A stretch of 64,000 nucleotides of DNA from Prostheceraeus crozeri (lineage: Eukaryota > Platyhelminthes > Polycladida > Euryleptidae): positions 124,001 to 188,000 of the forward strand of contig CAJQUW010003146.1 of the NCBI GenBank assembly GCA_907163375.1, in the 5' to 3' direction. Below, one piece after another: positions 34,898-47,503 of the stretch. The stretch's first letter is position 1, and each line of letters starts with the position of its first letter. The position numbers and the translations under genes were made by a program. Under the pieces are notes generated by a model that searched no databases, was not told the DNA's origin, and worked only from the letters and a program-made list of their open reading frames with translations.

Positions 34898-35456
34898 CGT
34901 GTGACGTCATGGCACGATTAATAGAAAGTGACAAAGCTGCACAAGAATAGTGCATTATAAATTTTAATGTAAAATTTTTGAATGAAATGAAGGAAGTTGT
35001 CTTTGAAACAGTTAAGCAAAATCATCCATAGGCCTACATGTAGACTTCGATAATATGCAGTCTTTATATCAAGCTGAAATCGTCAATTGTTCAATAACTT
35101 CATGCTGATTTTGCATTGGGGGCAGGTAGACGGGTCTTTGTAGTATACTCAGCCCAACCTTCGAAAACGGTTCTCCTGAAAATAGTAGCTGTTTGAGTCA
35201 TGTATTCTAGTGCACCTTGATGAAGCTGATGATTGAATAATTAAATACATTTACTTGCTAACTGTAACGATTCAGAAGCATCTTTACTAGAAGAGATCCA
35301 ACTTCTGCTTTAACGCTCTTAAAACTTACCGGGTTGTGTGATATCGAATAATCGTAAGTTTCTTACTTTGAGGGGGGCCACGACTACGTTATCTAGAGGG
35401 GGGCCCATTCCGATTTGACTGTCCGGCTTTTATTTTTGATAAGAGTGGCATCCCTG

Positions 35457-38400
35457 TATATAATAGTAAGCGTGTGTTTAAATTTGCCTTTTACGAGCAT
35501 GAATACGAGTGTATTCATACACCTTCAGTTTGGAAGCGGGCTGGAAGACCAGTTTCAAATGCAAAAACCAGCAATTTAAGACACTGCTTCTTTCCCAAAT
35601 GGTTGGTATGCCAAATGTATCGATATATCTAAGAGAATACAGCTAGCGTTTTGACTTGCGGGTCCCGATCCATTCCTAAATCTAATCACATTAGAGCATG
35701 TAATTTATATTGATAAAACTTGCGTTATTCCAGGATTCTATGCTCAATTCTCTCATCTATAGAACGACATTGTTCTAATAGCGCCATCGAGTTTCAATGA
35801 TTTGACCAAAATCACATGTTCATTGTTTATTGTCTTAATGTGTTTAGAATAGTTCAGATTTTATAGGAGACATTCATTCGTGATTCTCAAAACAATTTCA
35901 TCAAGTCGACTTGCAATAGGTGTTAAATTCTTTAACCCTACTTTCACTAATCTTAAGCTTTCATGTGAAATCTTTTTTGTGATTCGTGTATAGATTAATA
36001 CGATGTTATTATAGAGGTTGTTTTTGCCTTTCTAAATTAGATTAATATGAAGCATGCTTCTTCAACTAATTTGATAGACAATTTTGTGAGTGTATCAGAT
36101 TGGAAACATTATTTTCCTGCTTGCGGATGTGTAGTGATTTCCTTTATGAATACCAATTCTCGATTGTAATGACATCTTTCCGCTTTCGTCCTCATATCAC
36201 TCAGTCGGAATGGTATAGAATACAATCAGTTTTGATTTCGTCGTGACTTGAATATCTAAACTCGTTTGCTTGGAAAATAGTAGATAATTAAACTTTAACT
36301 TCAATATTGAAAACTTGATAACTTGAATACACAAAGATGCTCATGAAGATGATATATTGAAAATTCTGGTAAATGTGAATAGAGGGCTCTGTCTTATTCG
36401 TCTCTTACTTAAATAGTCGCAAAGACTAGAAAGTGTAAGTGACCAACAGGACCAAATAATAGGGGAATGTCAGAGTTGGAACCGGTCTCGGCCAGACCTC
36501 GGTACCTGAATGTTTTAACATTTTATGTTTAATTTTTTACACAAAAAAAGCATAGTGGATTTTCTGCGAGGAACATCGAATGTACGCATTTCATAAATGT
36601 ATAAAAACGCGCAAACGTGTAGCACCCACGTTTATGGGTATGTAGGCTCTTTCACGCATTATGAATATGTATCTTTGCGAATGCGATTATAAGATGCAAC
36701 TGAAATGCTTAGCCTTCAACTAATACATTAAGTGGCATGGAGAGAATAGAGGTGCATCTGAAACGAATAATTATTCTTTTTATTCAAGCGATAAATACAT
36801 CGTTGATGCTTTTGCTTCTTCTTGAGAACGCAGTAAAAAGTTAAATGTTGAAAATCCAACGAATGATCCACAATTAACAACACGTAAAGAACATCGAATA
36901 AAATTTAACCAGATGAAGCAATAATGGTGTTATCAATAGTGGTAATCAGGCGATGGGTGTGATCAAAGTGTGACCTTACAGTCTTACTTACAAGGAGATA
37001 GGAAACCTTTGCTGTGATAGAGCGGTGTCGTCGTCGCGTACAGACAATCACGAAGACAACTTCCGAACAAATGGTATTGTTCGAGGATTGTACTTAATTG
37101 GAAGCCTTTATATTTGTATTGATTTAGGCCATAAAAGTATTCATTGATTAAATAAATATTCAAAATAATAAAAAACCACATGACTTCAGTGATGATTGGG
37201 AATTTTTAGCCCTGCAGTAGAATAGTGTTTTGTTTGTTGTAGTGCATTGCATATCATTTTAGTTTTGAGAAAACCGGTGTACCGGCACCAGTCAAGAAAT
37301 TTGTGTCGATTCCAACCCGGGAAATGTTATCGGTTGTTATGTAAATCAATTGGGATGGGATTTTAGAGGTCATGTTTTGCCGTAAATTAAAGATTCAGTT
37401 AGTGGCCGATGATTTCATATGCAAATGATTCCGGACTGATGTCCTATGGAAGCGAAGGATTAGGGGAAATGGTGGTCTTCACAGATTTCCTTCTCTTAAT
37501 CTGTGTTGGGCTTACGTACCTAAGGTGTCTCTCAGCAGAAGATAAAGGGTAAAGAAGCAGAAAAGTGAAGAAATATTGGGATGATGAAAATATGCATTAT
37601 TCATGACTGATTAACTACAGCTTTTTATTCTCAATTTCGGACGAGATGGCATTTCGGCAAAGGAGATTCACTTTCGGAGTCGGACCATGGAGTTCGGAAA
37701 ATAGGGATTCGATTTCGGACCACGGAGATTCAAAATTTCAGACAGATGATGTTCAATTTCGGACATTGATACACTTTTCTTAATTGGCCCCTGCAAAGGG
37801 CTAGAGCTTTCCGAACATCCAACGAAGTTCAGAATGATTTGAAATAAAGCCCGAACATCGAGATTTAAAAAAACCTTGTTTGATTATAATATCTTTCTGC
37901 ATTAAAAATCCATTGAACAGCGTTGGAGTGCACATGTAATTGATGACACGCACTGTTGATCGAGTTTACATGCTATTCGGTTGTTGCCACGCAGCCATTC
38001 ACATCATTAGTAGGCCTATAGTATTGGTTATCTCTACTTGCCTAGATGCTGATAACTGTTTTGGGTTTCGCGCTTGTCGTGTCGAGTCGATAATATTTTG
38101 ACATATTTCGCTCTCAAAAATGCGCAGCCACCCTGATGTGGAATGTAAAAAGTATAATAACTAAGCAATAACTCATAACTATGCAACTAGGAAAGGCAAA
38201 GTTGAAAATACAGGAAAGGCGACAAATTTAAAGGTGAAAACAGCATAATATCCTCATATTAGTTTATATTTATATATTATTAATATCCTAAGGAGCCTTC
38301 AAATTATTTACCTTGTTGCCAGCCGCCTTGAATGCTCCATCACTAACAGAAGTGAAGTATTATTCCACAACTTTGTTGCTATGTCAAAGAAGGATTTCTT

Positions 38401-40825
38401 GATATGCTCAGTGGAGCGATGAGGATTACTGACAAAGAAGGGATTTCTTCAGTCGTCTGATGCATGCATGTCGTCAGTCTTATGCATTTAGGAGAGGAGC
38501 GAGGTCGTCATCCTGTAAATATATATGAATCACTGAAATCAGAGCATACTATAGAGAAATTTCTTTCAATCATAAGCATGAATTAATTTTTGATATCTTA
38601 TATTTCTAAACTAACCAGAGATAAAATGTGTTTAACATTTAATCATTAACCCAGTGAACACCGGAAATGTATACATAAATCAGAAAGCTTCATAACCACT
38701 AGCTTAATCAACTATTCGATCGGTCTCAAAGTTTCAACTTGTCTCCAACTTCATGATTTTTCTACCTTTCCTAGTATTATTCCTTTGTTTGATGACGAAT
38801 AAATGATTGCCAAAGTTCACTTGACAATGAAGTTACATGTACTTCAGATGGTAAAATGCGACCTCATCACTGCTCTTTAAATTTGCGTTGTGTAAAGTCT
38901 ACATGTGAGGATTCCCTTTGTCTTGTGAAATGAGATTTCATCATGCGAACCTTGAAAATTCTGTATCATTGCACTTAAGAATAGTACTCGCATTGCATCT
39001 ATGTGTGAGAGAACATCCCTTCTCAATAAACCAATTTCGGTTGCTTTATTTGGAAGAAATGTTGAGCTCCAGTGATGTATATGGCACGGATTAATCGACT
39101 TTCTATGCTTCAGCGTAGTTGCGCTAGCCACATTGTCTCCATGCGATGTTGGTTAATTGATATATTGGTTGTAGATATACATGTATATCTACTGCAGGTC
39201 TGCGTTTGTGACACGAAGAGGATCGTGTTTAGTGTCGTGCCGAGCCTTGCATTTCATTTCATGTTCGCTTTATTGTTTTTTCAATTAGAGTCGCGTTGTA
39301 TTTTCATGTTGACAATGGTTCATAATCATTGTAGATTTTTAGTTCGAGATCATTTTTACAACTTAAAGAAACTAAAGCAACGATAAAAAAAAAGTCATCT
39401 GGAATCGGTTTTAGTTCAAGACGATAAAAGATCAATAGACAGCATTCCTTTATTGCGCTTGCAGTGGGTAGATCGGTTAAGGATGCAATGCATGGCCTAG
39501 CCAAGAACATCATCCTCTTGTGCGTACTCGGTAGGTGGTGGTCCGAGCTCGTTGCCGAGTACGCGAACCTTAGTATAGCAGTGCAGGCCATTCTTGTTGT
39601 TTCAACCACATCTCTACAAGCGAAAGTCACGCATTTTCAGCAGCGGGTCTGTCATTAAGAGACGATGTTCTCTGAGTCCAGGGCATCTTGGTAAACACAT
39701 TACAATCGTCCGTAGGTCTACAGCCTTTTGACACGAATCACTGAACTTGCAATCCAATTTGATATATTTTATAATTTCTTCAATCTGGTTTAGTCTACTT
39801 CGATGAGCTATGCTTTTGTATTGAGTCATGCTTTAAATGCATTACTCGCATGATAAATTTTGTGTTGGAGGCAAGCGATTTGGACTTCGTGTCCGTGCTT
39901 CGGTTCAAAAACTTAATGTCGTGTTGAGGGCAAATTTCCGACGACTGCATCTACTCATTTTCTTTATTAAGTCTTGACGTTTTGCAAACCAGCGAACAGC
40001 GCTTGGCTACTTGTGATGCAGTACTTCTAAATCAGATTTTTTGTCAACTGCAGCGAAGTTTCTTCTCAAATTCTGTGTAATGAATATTTAATTTGTGCCT
40101 CGAGTTTGCTGTGATTCAGTTCCATATAACAACTTCGTTCTGGTCAATGTCAAGATTTCGAGATCAAAGTTTGAAGTGCTTTTGTATTTGCCAATCACAA
40201 ATATGAATGTCCCTTGTACATGTTTCGCTATTTCAAATGGTTGAGTTATTTCTTAACGTCATATAGAAAGTCACTTCATCATATCTACCTAAATCTGGCT
40301 CTGATCGCAGTGACAGTTAGCAAATAATGTTCTCTTAATCATCTGGAGTGATAAGTTTCATAGAATCAAACTGAATCACCTGTCTTGTTCATGATTCCAT
40401 TTAATTATTTTTTATTTTGGAATATTTTTCGTTATAACCAAAAATAATTTCAACAGCATCTTCCTTTGATTGTTAATGCTAAAGTAAAATAATTATGATT
40501 TCGATTTTTCGATGCGCTGGCACTGCCTGAGATGTGAATCTAAATGATTCGATTTCCTGATATGGTGCATCACCATGGAAATATTTTTTGTCGGAGAAGT
40601 CGCTTCTGCAATTTAATAACAATAAGAATGCTTAAGCAAAAAGTCAATGTCCCGCCTCCGTCGTATGCAGACATGGTTAAGTAATGCTTTCTGCTCAATG
40701 AGGCGTATTAAAGCAGTCAATTATATAGGATTAAGTGGCCTGCTGTAACCGAATCCTAGAACCCGAATCCCAGTCAACAAGGAGCGTTAATTCACCTTAA
40801 AAGTAAAAGCCTTTTTGGCTTTTTT
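35457..40825. other. Long non-coding stretch, probably intronic or intergenic
   Basis: No frame over about 108 codons, and none with a motif. It contains the TTTCGGAC motif cluster at 37,630-37,870. Since an HP1 exon lies at 42,958 on the plus strand, some of this may be intron of that gene, but I found no upstream HP1 exon here. Confidence 0.5.
37630..37870 (+). repeat. Cluster of TTTCGGAC-type motifs
   Basis: TTTCGG followed by AC, AG or CA recurs at about 37,635, 37,651, 37,672, 37,714 and 37,755, with TTCGGA near 37,693. CCGAAC in the opposite sense occurs near 37,818 and 37,852. Spacing is irregular. This looks like the subterminal region of a transposon whose partner end is not obvious. 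Confidence 0.45.
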
Positions 40826-41104
40826 TTGAACAAACGGTTTAAAGCACACTTAAAATATTCAAACCAGATATTCAGAAAGCGATTATTATCAGGGACATCT
40901 ATGATTGATATAAGATATATAAGGGACGTTCAACTCCGAGAGCATGTACTGAACTGGAAGCCAGTGACTTTGGTAGATTTGATTAATGACGATAGTGTGT
41001 ATCTGGATAAAATCATGGAACAAGAGGTAAACAGTTCACTTCATTATTGTAAAATGCATCAGAATCCAGCTGAATTGATTGCTGTACTCGTACATACTAA
41101 TTAA
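40826..41104 (+). CDS. Unassigned protein-like frame (92 codons), possible exon
   Basis: The frame contains GTSMIDIRYIRDVQLREHVL and NWKPVTLVDLINDD. I do not recognise the family. It deserves an entry because the inverted copy at 42,264-42,424 encodes nearly the same peptide (GTSMINIRYLRDVQLREHVL, DWKPVTLVDLINDN) with no stop in that stretch. It may be one exon of a host gene or of a mobile element, duplicated in inverted orientation. It lies upstream of a P-loop-like frame at 41,666. The start codon is unproven. Confidence 0.35.
   Translation: MNKRFKAHLKYSNQIFRKRLLSGTSMIDIRYIRDVQLREHVLNWKPVTLVDLINDDSVYLDKIMEQEVNSSLHYCKMHQNPAELIAVLVHTN
40882..41040 (+). repeat. Long inverted repeat, left arm
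   Basis: About 160 bp matching the reverse complement of 42,264-42,424. The central 100 bp (about 40,890-40,990) differs at only a few positions; the outer 50 bp is more diverged. The arms enclose 1.2 kb. Confidence 0.85.
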
Positions 41105-41665
41105 TGCGCCCGGCCCAGTCTTGCAGAGAAATTGCCGGAAGAATCTGTGCACTGTACATATTGTACACATACAAGCATGTCATCAATTGTCAGTTTCAAA
41201 TAAATTCTGACCTTCTATTTTCATTGATTTTCCCACTGTCTTATCTAAAACCCCTCCTGTATAGTAATTTGGACCACTGGTTGACTTTATTCGAGAGACT
41301 TTATTCAAGAGCAATGAAGCGATATGACCTGTGATTTATTTCCGGCCTTGAATTACTCAGCTTTCATTAAAAGAAAATTGATGGCTATTTTCATCACAGT
41401 GATTCGGGAATGTTTTCATATCCACCGACGAAATTTATGCGAATTTCGCAATCAACTGTTCCTGAATTGCCCAATATGGTAGGACTTTAAAACCGTGGAA
41501 AGTCACCAATCACCACCTGGTTTTCTTTTTATTCAATATAGTCTTCGCATTTTATGAATCACTGACATCATAATCACATTTCATTTGTTCGCCGGAGTTT
41601 TGATTATAGTTTGAAGGCCTCATAGCTGATGCTCTATAGTCACCAGATGTCTAATAAGAGATAAA

Positions 41666-41892
41666 AATATATTGACATCGGTAGCCATTCATTACGAGGC
41701 GCACTTGGAAAGACAACACTGGTTGCACTTTTTCACCAAAATCTTGATAAAGGATCTTCCGAAGGAATGGATATTCAAACGATTATTGCTCAACTTTTAG
41801 CATTTTCAGTTGTTGTACCAATCAAATTATCTTTGACGTTTCAATTTGTTTTTTGTTCGTTTCTGATGGCATCTTCGGTATATTTTCTTTAG
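41666..41892 (+). pseudogene. P-loop-like (possibly Roc GTPase) exon fragment
   Basis: The plus strand reads GSHSLRGALGKTTLVALFHQ and then NLDKGSSEGMDIQTIIAQL. GALGKTT approximates a Walker A loop, and the following Ser-rich SSEGMDI recalls the switch region of Roc/small GTPases (usual form STxGIDI). If so, it is the first exon-sized piece of a Roco-type or related NTPase. The open stretch is about 75 codons, and I see no further motif or definite splice sites. It lies between the arms of the inverted repeat. Confidence 0.35.
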
Positions 41893-42263
41893 ATTTTAAC
41901 CATGTCTTTTACTTGTATAGTAATGAATAAGGCATGGACATATTGCTGCAATGATTGTAGTAGCAAGTAAAGTCATCACTGATCAGCTATCACTTTATCC
42001 ATGACTGCTTTTAGCAAAGGAAATAGATTATCAAAAATTTTCCATGAGTTCACAATTCTCCAAAAAAACACTGATGAATCGATTTTCGCAAGCAAAATCT
42101 ATTTACTGCTAATTGCACAAAAAAGAAACATGTATAAAATGTTCAGAATCCACACCGATGCTTATTCTTGTGGGAGTTTTGTAATTCTTTAGTCTCTTCT
42201 TGACTGGGTCCAGAATCCTCTTTCAACAGATTCATTGTATGAATGTGCGTATTAGAGTATTGG

Positions 42264-42424
42264 ATGATTGTTTACAACTTGTTTCCTGGTTTTATCCAAA
42301 TATGCACAAAATATTGTCATTAATCAAATCTACCAAAGTCACTGGCTTCCAGTCCAGTACATGCTCTCGGAGTTGAACGTCCCTTAGATATCTTATATTA
42401 ATCATAGATGTCCCTGTTATTATG
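42264..42424 (-). repeat. Long inverted repeat, right arm
   Basis: Reverse complement of 40,882-41,040. On the minus strand it encodes the same peptide with three amino-acid changes in its conserved core. Confidence 0.85.
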
Positions 42425-43069
<645 letters not shown>

Positions 43070-43460
43070 TTTTAGTTGTACAGCACATGTAAATAGACAT
43101 CAACATTCGAGTTGGTCACCGTCATTCCGTCGCATGAAGGCAACTTTTTGAATGACAACTGTATCTGAAGTTTCTGAGTGATTATGTGGTAAAACATCAA
43201 CTTAATGTAGAGTATCACATTTAATCATTGCATTTATTGACGCTGCTTCTTTATATCCTATTGACGTAGTGGTTTGAAAATTGTTTCTCCATTTAAAGTT
43301 GATAGAGATGTTATAACACATTCAAATTTCATGGCATGTTACAAGAGTCGGTTGTTGGTGTTGCTGTACATAAAGATGAAAGTGACGTGAAATATATTTT
43401 TAAGATTTTGTATCATGTTGGTTTTTTACATGTCATTTAATAAAGACCATAATTAAAAAA
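43070..43460 (+). terminator. 3' UTR and poly(A) signal of the HP1 gene
   Basis: About 370 bases of AT-rich 3' UTR follow the stop at 43,067-43,069. AATAAA at 43,439-43,444 is followed by a T-rich stretch near 43,470, a usual cleavage-site arrangement. Confidence 0.6.
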
Positions 43461-43903
43461 GTGGATTGTTATTGCTTTTTTTAAATAGCCAATGCCTGTT
43501 TTTATGCACATGAATTTTCCACATGAGACTCTGCGACTTTGTTTCAAGAAGATTTGGATTCATTAAGCATACCCTACTCTATATCTCTCAATAAATTGAG
43601 AGTTTCAAAGTGAGCTTCTTATCTCTTCTGGAGAAGTTTTATACAGCACATTATAAATGGCTGTGTGGTTTTTCTTTCTGTCGCCGACTCACATATACAA
43701 AAATGTGTAATGCCAAAACTTCTTCGTATGTCACATACTACATGAAGCACTTGAAAGATTGCTAAATAATCTATCGATGATCTAGCAAATGTTCAACTGG
43801 TGAACACGGCCTCAGAACCTCACGCTTGCAGTTAACTTCCAGGCCTGCTGACTGATTGACTTATGTGAGACATGTGAACAAAAAGTTAGTCCAAAAGCTA
43901 AAA
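43461..43903. other. No gene seen
   Basis: Sequence after the HP1 3' end; no coding or repeat signal. Confidence 0.55.
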
Positions 43904-44061
43904 GTGACATTTTGTCTTATTTGATAATTTCTTTAATTCTATGCAACGAAGTAGTTCTGCTACAATCCTTAGCTATCGCTAGGTGACATTTTGTCTTATT
44001 TGATAATTTCTTTAATTCTATGCAACGAAGTAGTTCTGCTACAATCCTTAGCTATCGCTAG
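43904..44061. repeat. Exact 79-bp tandem duplication
   Basis: 43,904-43,982 and 43,983-44,061 are identical over all 79 bases, starting GTGACATTTTGTCTTATTTG. Complete identity means a very recent event or an assembly artefact. Confidence 0.97.
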
Positions 44062-44705
44062 GCTATTTTTTTTTTTGAAGTCTGACTGAAATGATAAAAT
44101 CTTGCATATCAAATGAGATCCTCTTTACAAATAGACATATAAAATGATAGCCGAAATATCTTTTCAAAAATTGTTTGGTAAACTGCTCCTCATTCTGAAT
44201 TGGCATGAGCGGATAACCTGAACAGATCGTCTTCTGGCAATTATTAATAGGCCTACCTAGCATGGACTATATAATCGACACTAAATTCACCTGTGTTCAA
44301 ATTATAGCTCAACCCCGTCTTCCTTTTGGTGCTTCAGGCTATACTTCAACTTTAAAATCATAGTCAGAACAAGTTTCTTATGTAGGGGAGACGGGTTGCT
44401 ACAACGAGACATCAAAATTTCTCCACTCAGCGATGTGCTATACAGCAGCCAATGGGATCACAGTGAGTGGAAGACATCACTGACTTCCGTTGCGAAGGTA
44501 GCCTACAGCTGGATAGAAGCAGTTAACGTGAATCTACAGGCAAAAACACTTTTCGACAATTCCTTAGCACGGTCAGTGTCCCGAAATTTGTCGGCTGCGG
44601 ATATTAAGTAGTCAGCAAGCTTTGAAGTATTACGCACCTAGAGTAGCCTAGGGCCTCAAGCTATGGATGATGCAGCACTAAGTGACATGCCACGCTCAAT
44701 TACAC
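44062..44705. other. No gene seen
   Basis: A T-run at 44,065, then AT-rich sequence. A 71-codon frame at 44,396-44,611 has no recognisable motif. Confidence 0.5.
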
Positions 44706-45759
44706 TAGTGATGCAAATGGAAAATTTTCCAGAAAATTTTCCAATTTTTTCAAAATTTTCCAATGGAAAATTTTGAAATTTTTTTTCCCGGTGATTGACG
44801 TTTTTGCCATTGTTTTGGAGACTTGTTGCAGTCGTCTGAAAAGACTATGTAATATTCAAAGACCGAAAACTTCTCTATCATCCCTGTATGTCAACTTTTG
44901 TAACCAACTGCACCTTTAAGTTTCAGATCTTTCCAAATGGATTTCAGATTTCTCTAGCTGAATTTCAGATATCTGTTAGAAGCACAGATGAAAATATCTT
45001 AAATTCAATTGAAGATTCATGTGGATCATATCTGAAATTCATTTGGGCAGATCTGAAATCGAATTTGAACTGTCTGAACCATCTGCTAGAAATGGAAGAT
45101 GTGTATCCTCAGCAAAGATGTCGGACGATAGGCCAGAAGTTAAAGGCTATCATAGATATTCTCTTACTCATCACAGATATGTTTAGTTACCAAATATCTA
45201 ACGAGTTTACAGTCTTCATGTTTTCCAAAATGGTCGCTCATGAATGCTGCGTGGACTTGCTTATACTTCACTTGTTCATCACCACATGAAGGATTTCTTT
45301 CACTGATCCACGCTGCATAATAAAGCTTAACTTTCAAGCTAATAAGTAAACTCCAAAATGAAGTACATTATTTTTGCTCCAGATTTCACAGTGCATGAAA
45401 TTGTTCCCCTATTGTAAAGCAAGATTCACGTTATCCAAAACGGTGTCTGTGTGATAATTAAAAATGCTAACAAAATGGCACAAATAGCCACTGTGGCAAA
45501 GGAATGTTCAAAAATCCGCGGACGGAACTGGCATTGCTACGATCGCTATAATCGAAATAATGATGAAATTAAGAGTTTTAGACCCAATTTATTGGTACGT
45601 AGCTGCCTCGGCAGTGGAAGCGCTCATTCATTTATAGGACCTATCAAAAAAAATCAAAACTGTCAAAATTTTCCAAAATTTTCCAATATTTTCCGATTTT
45701 TTCCAAAATTTTCCATGGAAAATTTTGATTCAAAATTTTCCGGAAAATTTTCATCACTA
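44706..45759. mobile_element. Non-autonomous hAT element, copy 1
   Basis: The left end is TAGTGATGCAAATGGAAAAT; the right end read inward is TAGTGATGAAAATTTTCC. The TAGTG start fits the hAT YARNG form. Both ends carry dense GGAAAATTTTCC-type repeats. The flanking AATTACAC at 44,698-44,705 recurs exactly at 45,760-45,767, an 8-bp duplication. The interior (about 1 kb) has no transposase; it shares a block starting GTTTTGGAGACTTSTTGCAG, including ACCGAAAACTTCTCTATCAT, with copy 2. Confidence 0.92.
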
Positions 45760-45772
45760 AATTACACACAAT

Positions 45773-46973
45773 TAGTGATGCAAATGGAAAATTTTCCATT
45801 TTTTTCAAAATTTTCCGGAAAATTTTCCAATGGAAAATTTTGAAATTTTTTTTTGGTGGTTGACGTTTTTGCCTTTGTTTTGGAGACTTCTTGCAGTCGT
45901 TTGAAAAGACTATGTAATATTCAAAGACCGAAAACTTCTCTATCATCCCTGCATGTTAACTTTTGGGACCAACTGCACCCTCCATGTCTATTTCAGATCT
46001 TTCCAACTGAATATCAGACATTAAATGAATTTCAGATTTCTCTAATTGAATTTCAGATATCTGTCAGAAGCTCAATTTTGAAAGGATCTTAGATTCAACT
46101 GGAGAATCTCCAATTCATCTGGAAAAGTCTGGAATTCATTTAAGTAGATCTGAACCATCTGAACCAGCTAGAAATGGAATGTGTAGTTTGTGCTCCACGA
46201 AGATATCGGACAATACGCCAGAAGTTAGAAGCTATCATATAGATATTCTTCTACTCATCACAGATATCTTTAGTTTCCAAATATCTCACGAGTTTACAGT
46301 CTTTATCTTCCAATATATGGTCGCTCATGTATAATGCTGTGTTGGACTGTGTGCTTGTGCTTCACATGTTCATCAACACATATGGACAATTTGTGTCATT
46401 GCAATCAAGGCTGCATAATAAAGCTTAACTTTCAAGCTATAAACAAACTCGCAAATAAAGTGCACTATTTCTCCTCCAGATCTTTCACAATGCATGAAAT
46501 TATACCCCTATTGTAAAGGAAAAAATTCACGTTGTCCCCAAAGATGTCTGTGTTATAATACTAAAAATGGCAAGAAATTGCCACAAGCCACTGGTAGCAA
46601 AGGAATACTCAAAAATCCACGGACGGGATTCGTATTGCTACTATTGTTTTAATCGAAATGATATGATGAAATCAAGAGTTTTATAACAATTCTATTGATG
46701 CTTCTATGCCTCGGTTGTGATAGAAAACGTAAAAATTATATCACAAAAATTCAAATTTCTTCATTTTTCAAAATCGTTTTATTCAAAACAATGATCAAAA
46801 TCACCAGTTTTATTGACCTATTCTATTGGTGTGTAGCTGCCTCGGCTGTGGAAGCGGTCAACGCATATACTATCACAAAAAATCAGAACTTTCAAAATTT
46901 TCCAAAATTTTCCGATTTTTTCCAAAATTTTCCAATATTTTCCAAAATTTTCCATGGAAAATTTTGATCACTA
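45773..46973. mobile_element. Non-autonomous hAT element, copy 2
   Basis: The left end is TAGTGATGCAAATGGAAAAT; the right end read inward is TAGTGATCAAAATTTTCC. CACACAAT at 45,765-45,772 recurs exactly at 46,974-46,981. The interior follows the same order as copy 1 with clear divergence and some insertions (1,201 against 1,054 bp). The copies were therefore separate insertions, not one tandem duplication. Confidence 0.92.
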
Positions 46974-47269
46974 CACACAATTAGACGACCCTCGTGGTTA
47001 CGCGTGACATTACTGCTACATATGTCGGCAGTCCTGTACTACATGTGTATGTATGTATCAGAGGAGAAACAATGTGATAGGATCGCAATTTTATCCTCAG
47101 GGAAGACAGAACAAGCGAAGCGGTTCATCCGTGGTTCAAGCGACAACGCGGACAACCGTAGACGACGCGTAAACGGTTGTCACTCGCCCGGGCGTATTCC
47201 TAACATAGAGGTTGGTTATTCCTAAAGTAGTAAGTAAAACTCCACTTCTGGACCGCGCAAGATGGCCGC

Positions 47270-47430
47270 CGTCGCTGACGTCCCCCCCTCTGGAACGGCA
47301 GAGTGTCGTGGTCGGCCGCCGTGGTGCTTTGAGTCTGACGTCCCCCCCCTCTGGAACGACAGAGTGTCGTGGTGTGCCGGCCACGTGCGTCCGTCAGGTT
47401 CGCTGACGCTCCCCCCTCTGGCCGACCGTC
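47270..47430 (+). repeat. About 63-bp repeat units, GC-rich
   Basis: TGACGTCCCCCCCTCTGGAA followed by CGRCAGAGTGTCGTGGT occurs at about 47,276 and 47,337. A degenerate third copy, TGACGCTCCCCCCTCTGG, is near 47,402. GC content is far above that of the neighbourhood. Confidence 0.75.
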
Positions 47431-47503
47431 GTATAGCGCGCGGTGATGTGGTGTCTAGGTTGGCGTGGTGTGCCGGCCAGGTTGGGAGGGTGGTCTGTCG
47501 TAG

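Larger units (their letters stand above)
31918..35456. mobile_element. Element with perfect 16-bp TIRs (CAGGGATGCCACTCTT)
   Basis: CAGGGATGCCACTCTT at 31,918 is matched by its exact reverse complement ending at 35,456. The left end continues into the palindromic CCGGTTTTAACCGG, and the right arm holds GGGGGGCC blocks like those of the internal minisatellite. The CAGGG start is hAT-like, but the flanking 8-mers (AGTTGTAT and TATATAAT) do not match, so the family is open; a TAT is shared on both sides. Contents are a 22-bp G-rich minisatellite, a perfect hairpin and a mariner transposase remnant. No intact gene is seen. Confidence 0.7.

Noticed and set aside
35457-35464. 8-bp duplication for the 31,918 element
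   Set aside because: TATATAAT does not match AGTTGTAT; only TAT is shared, which may be chance.
39304-39630. 108-codon minus-strand frame and overlapping plus-strand frames
   Set aside because: No domain, no start or splice context, and equal openness on both strands.
44888-45289. 133-codon frame inside hAT copy 1
   Set aside because: Formed by repeated TTTCAGAT words (FQIS repeats); the matching region of copy 2 is not open.
47270-47460. GC-rich stretch as a CpG-island promoter
   Set aside because: The GC content comes from tandem 63-bp repeats with C runs; the convincing promoter lies at 48,191-48,240.
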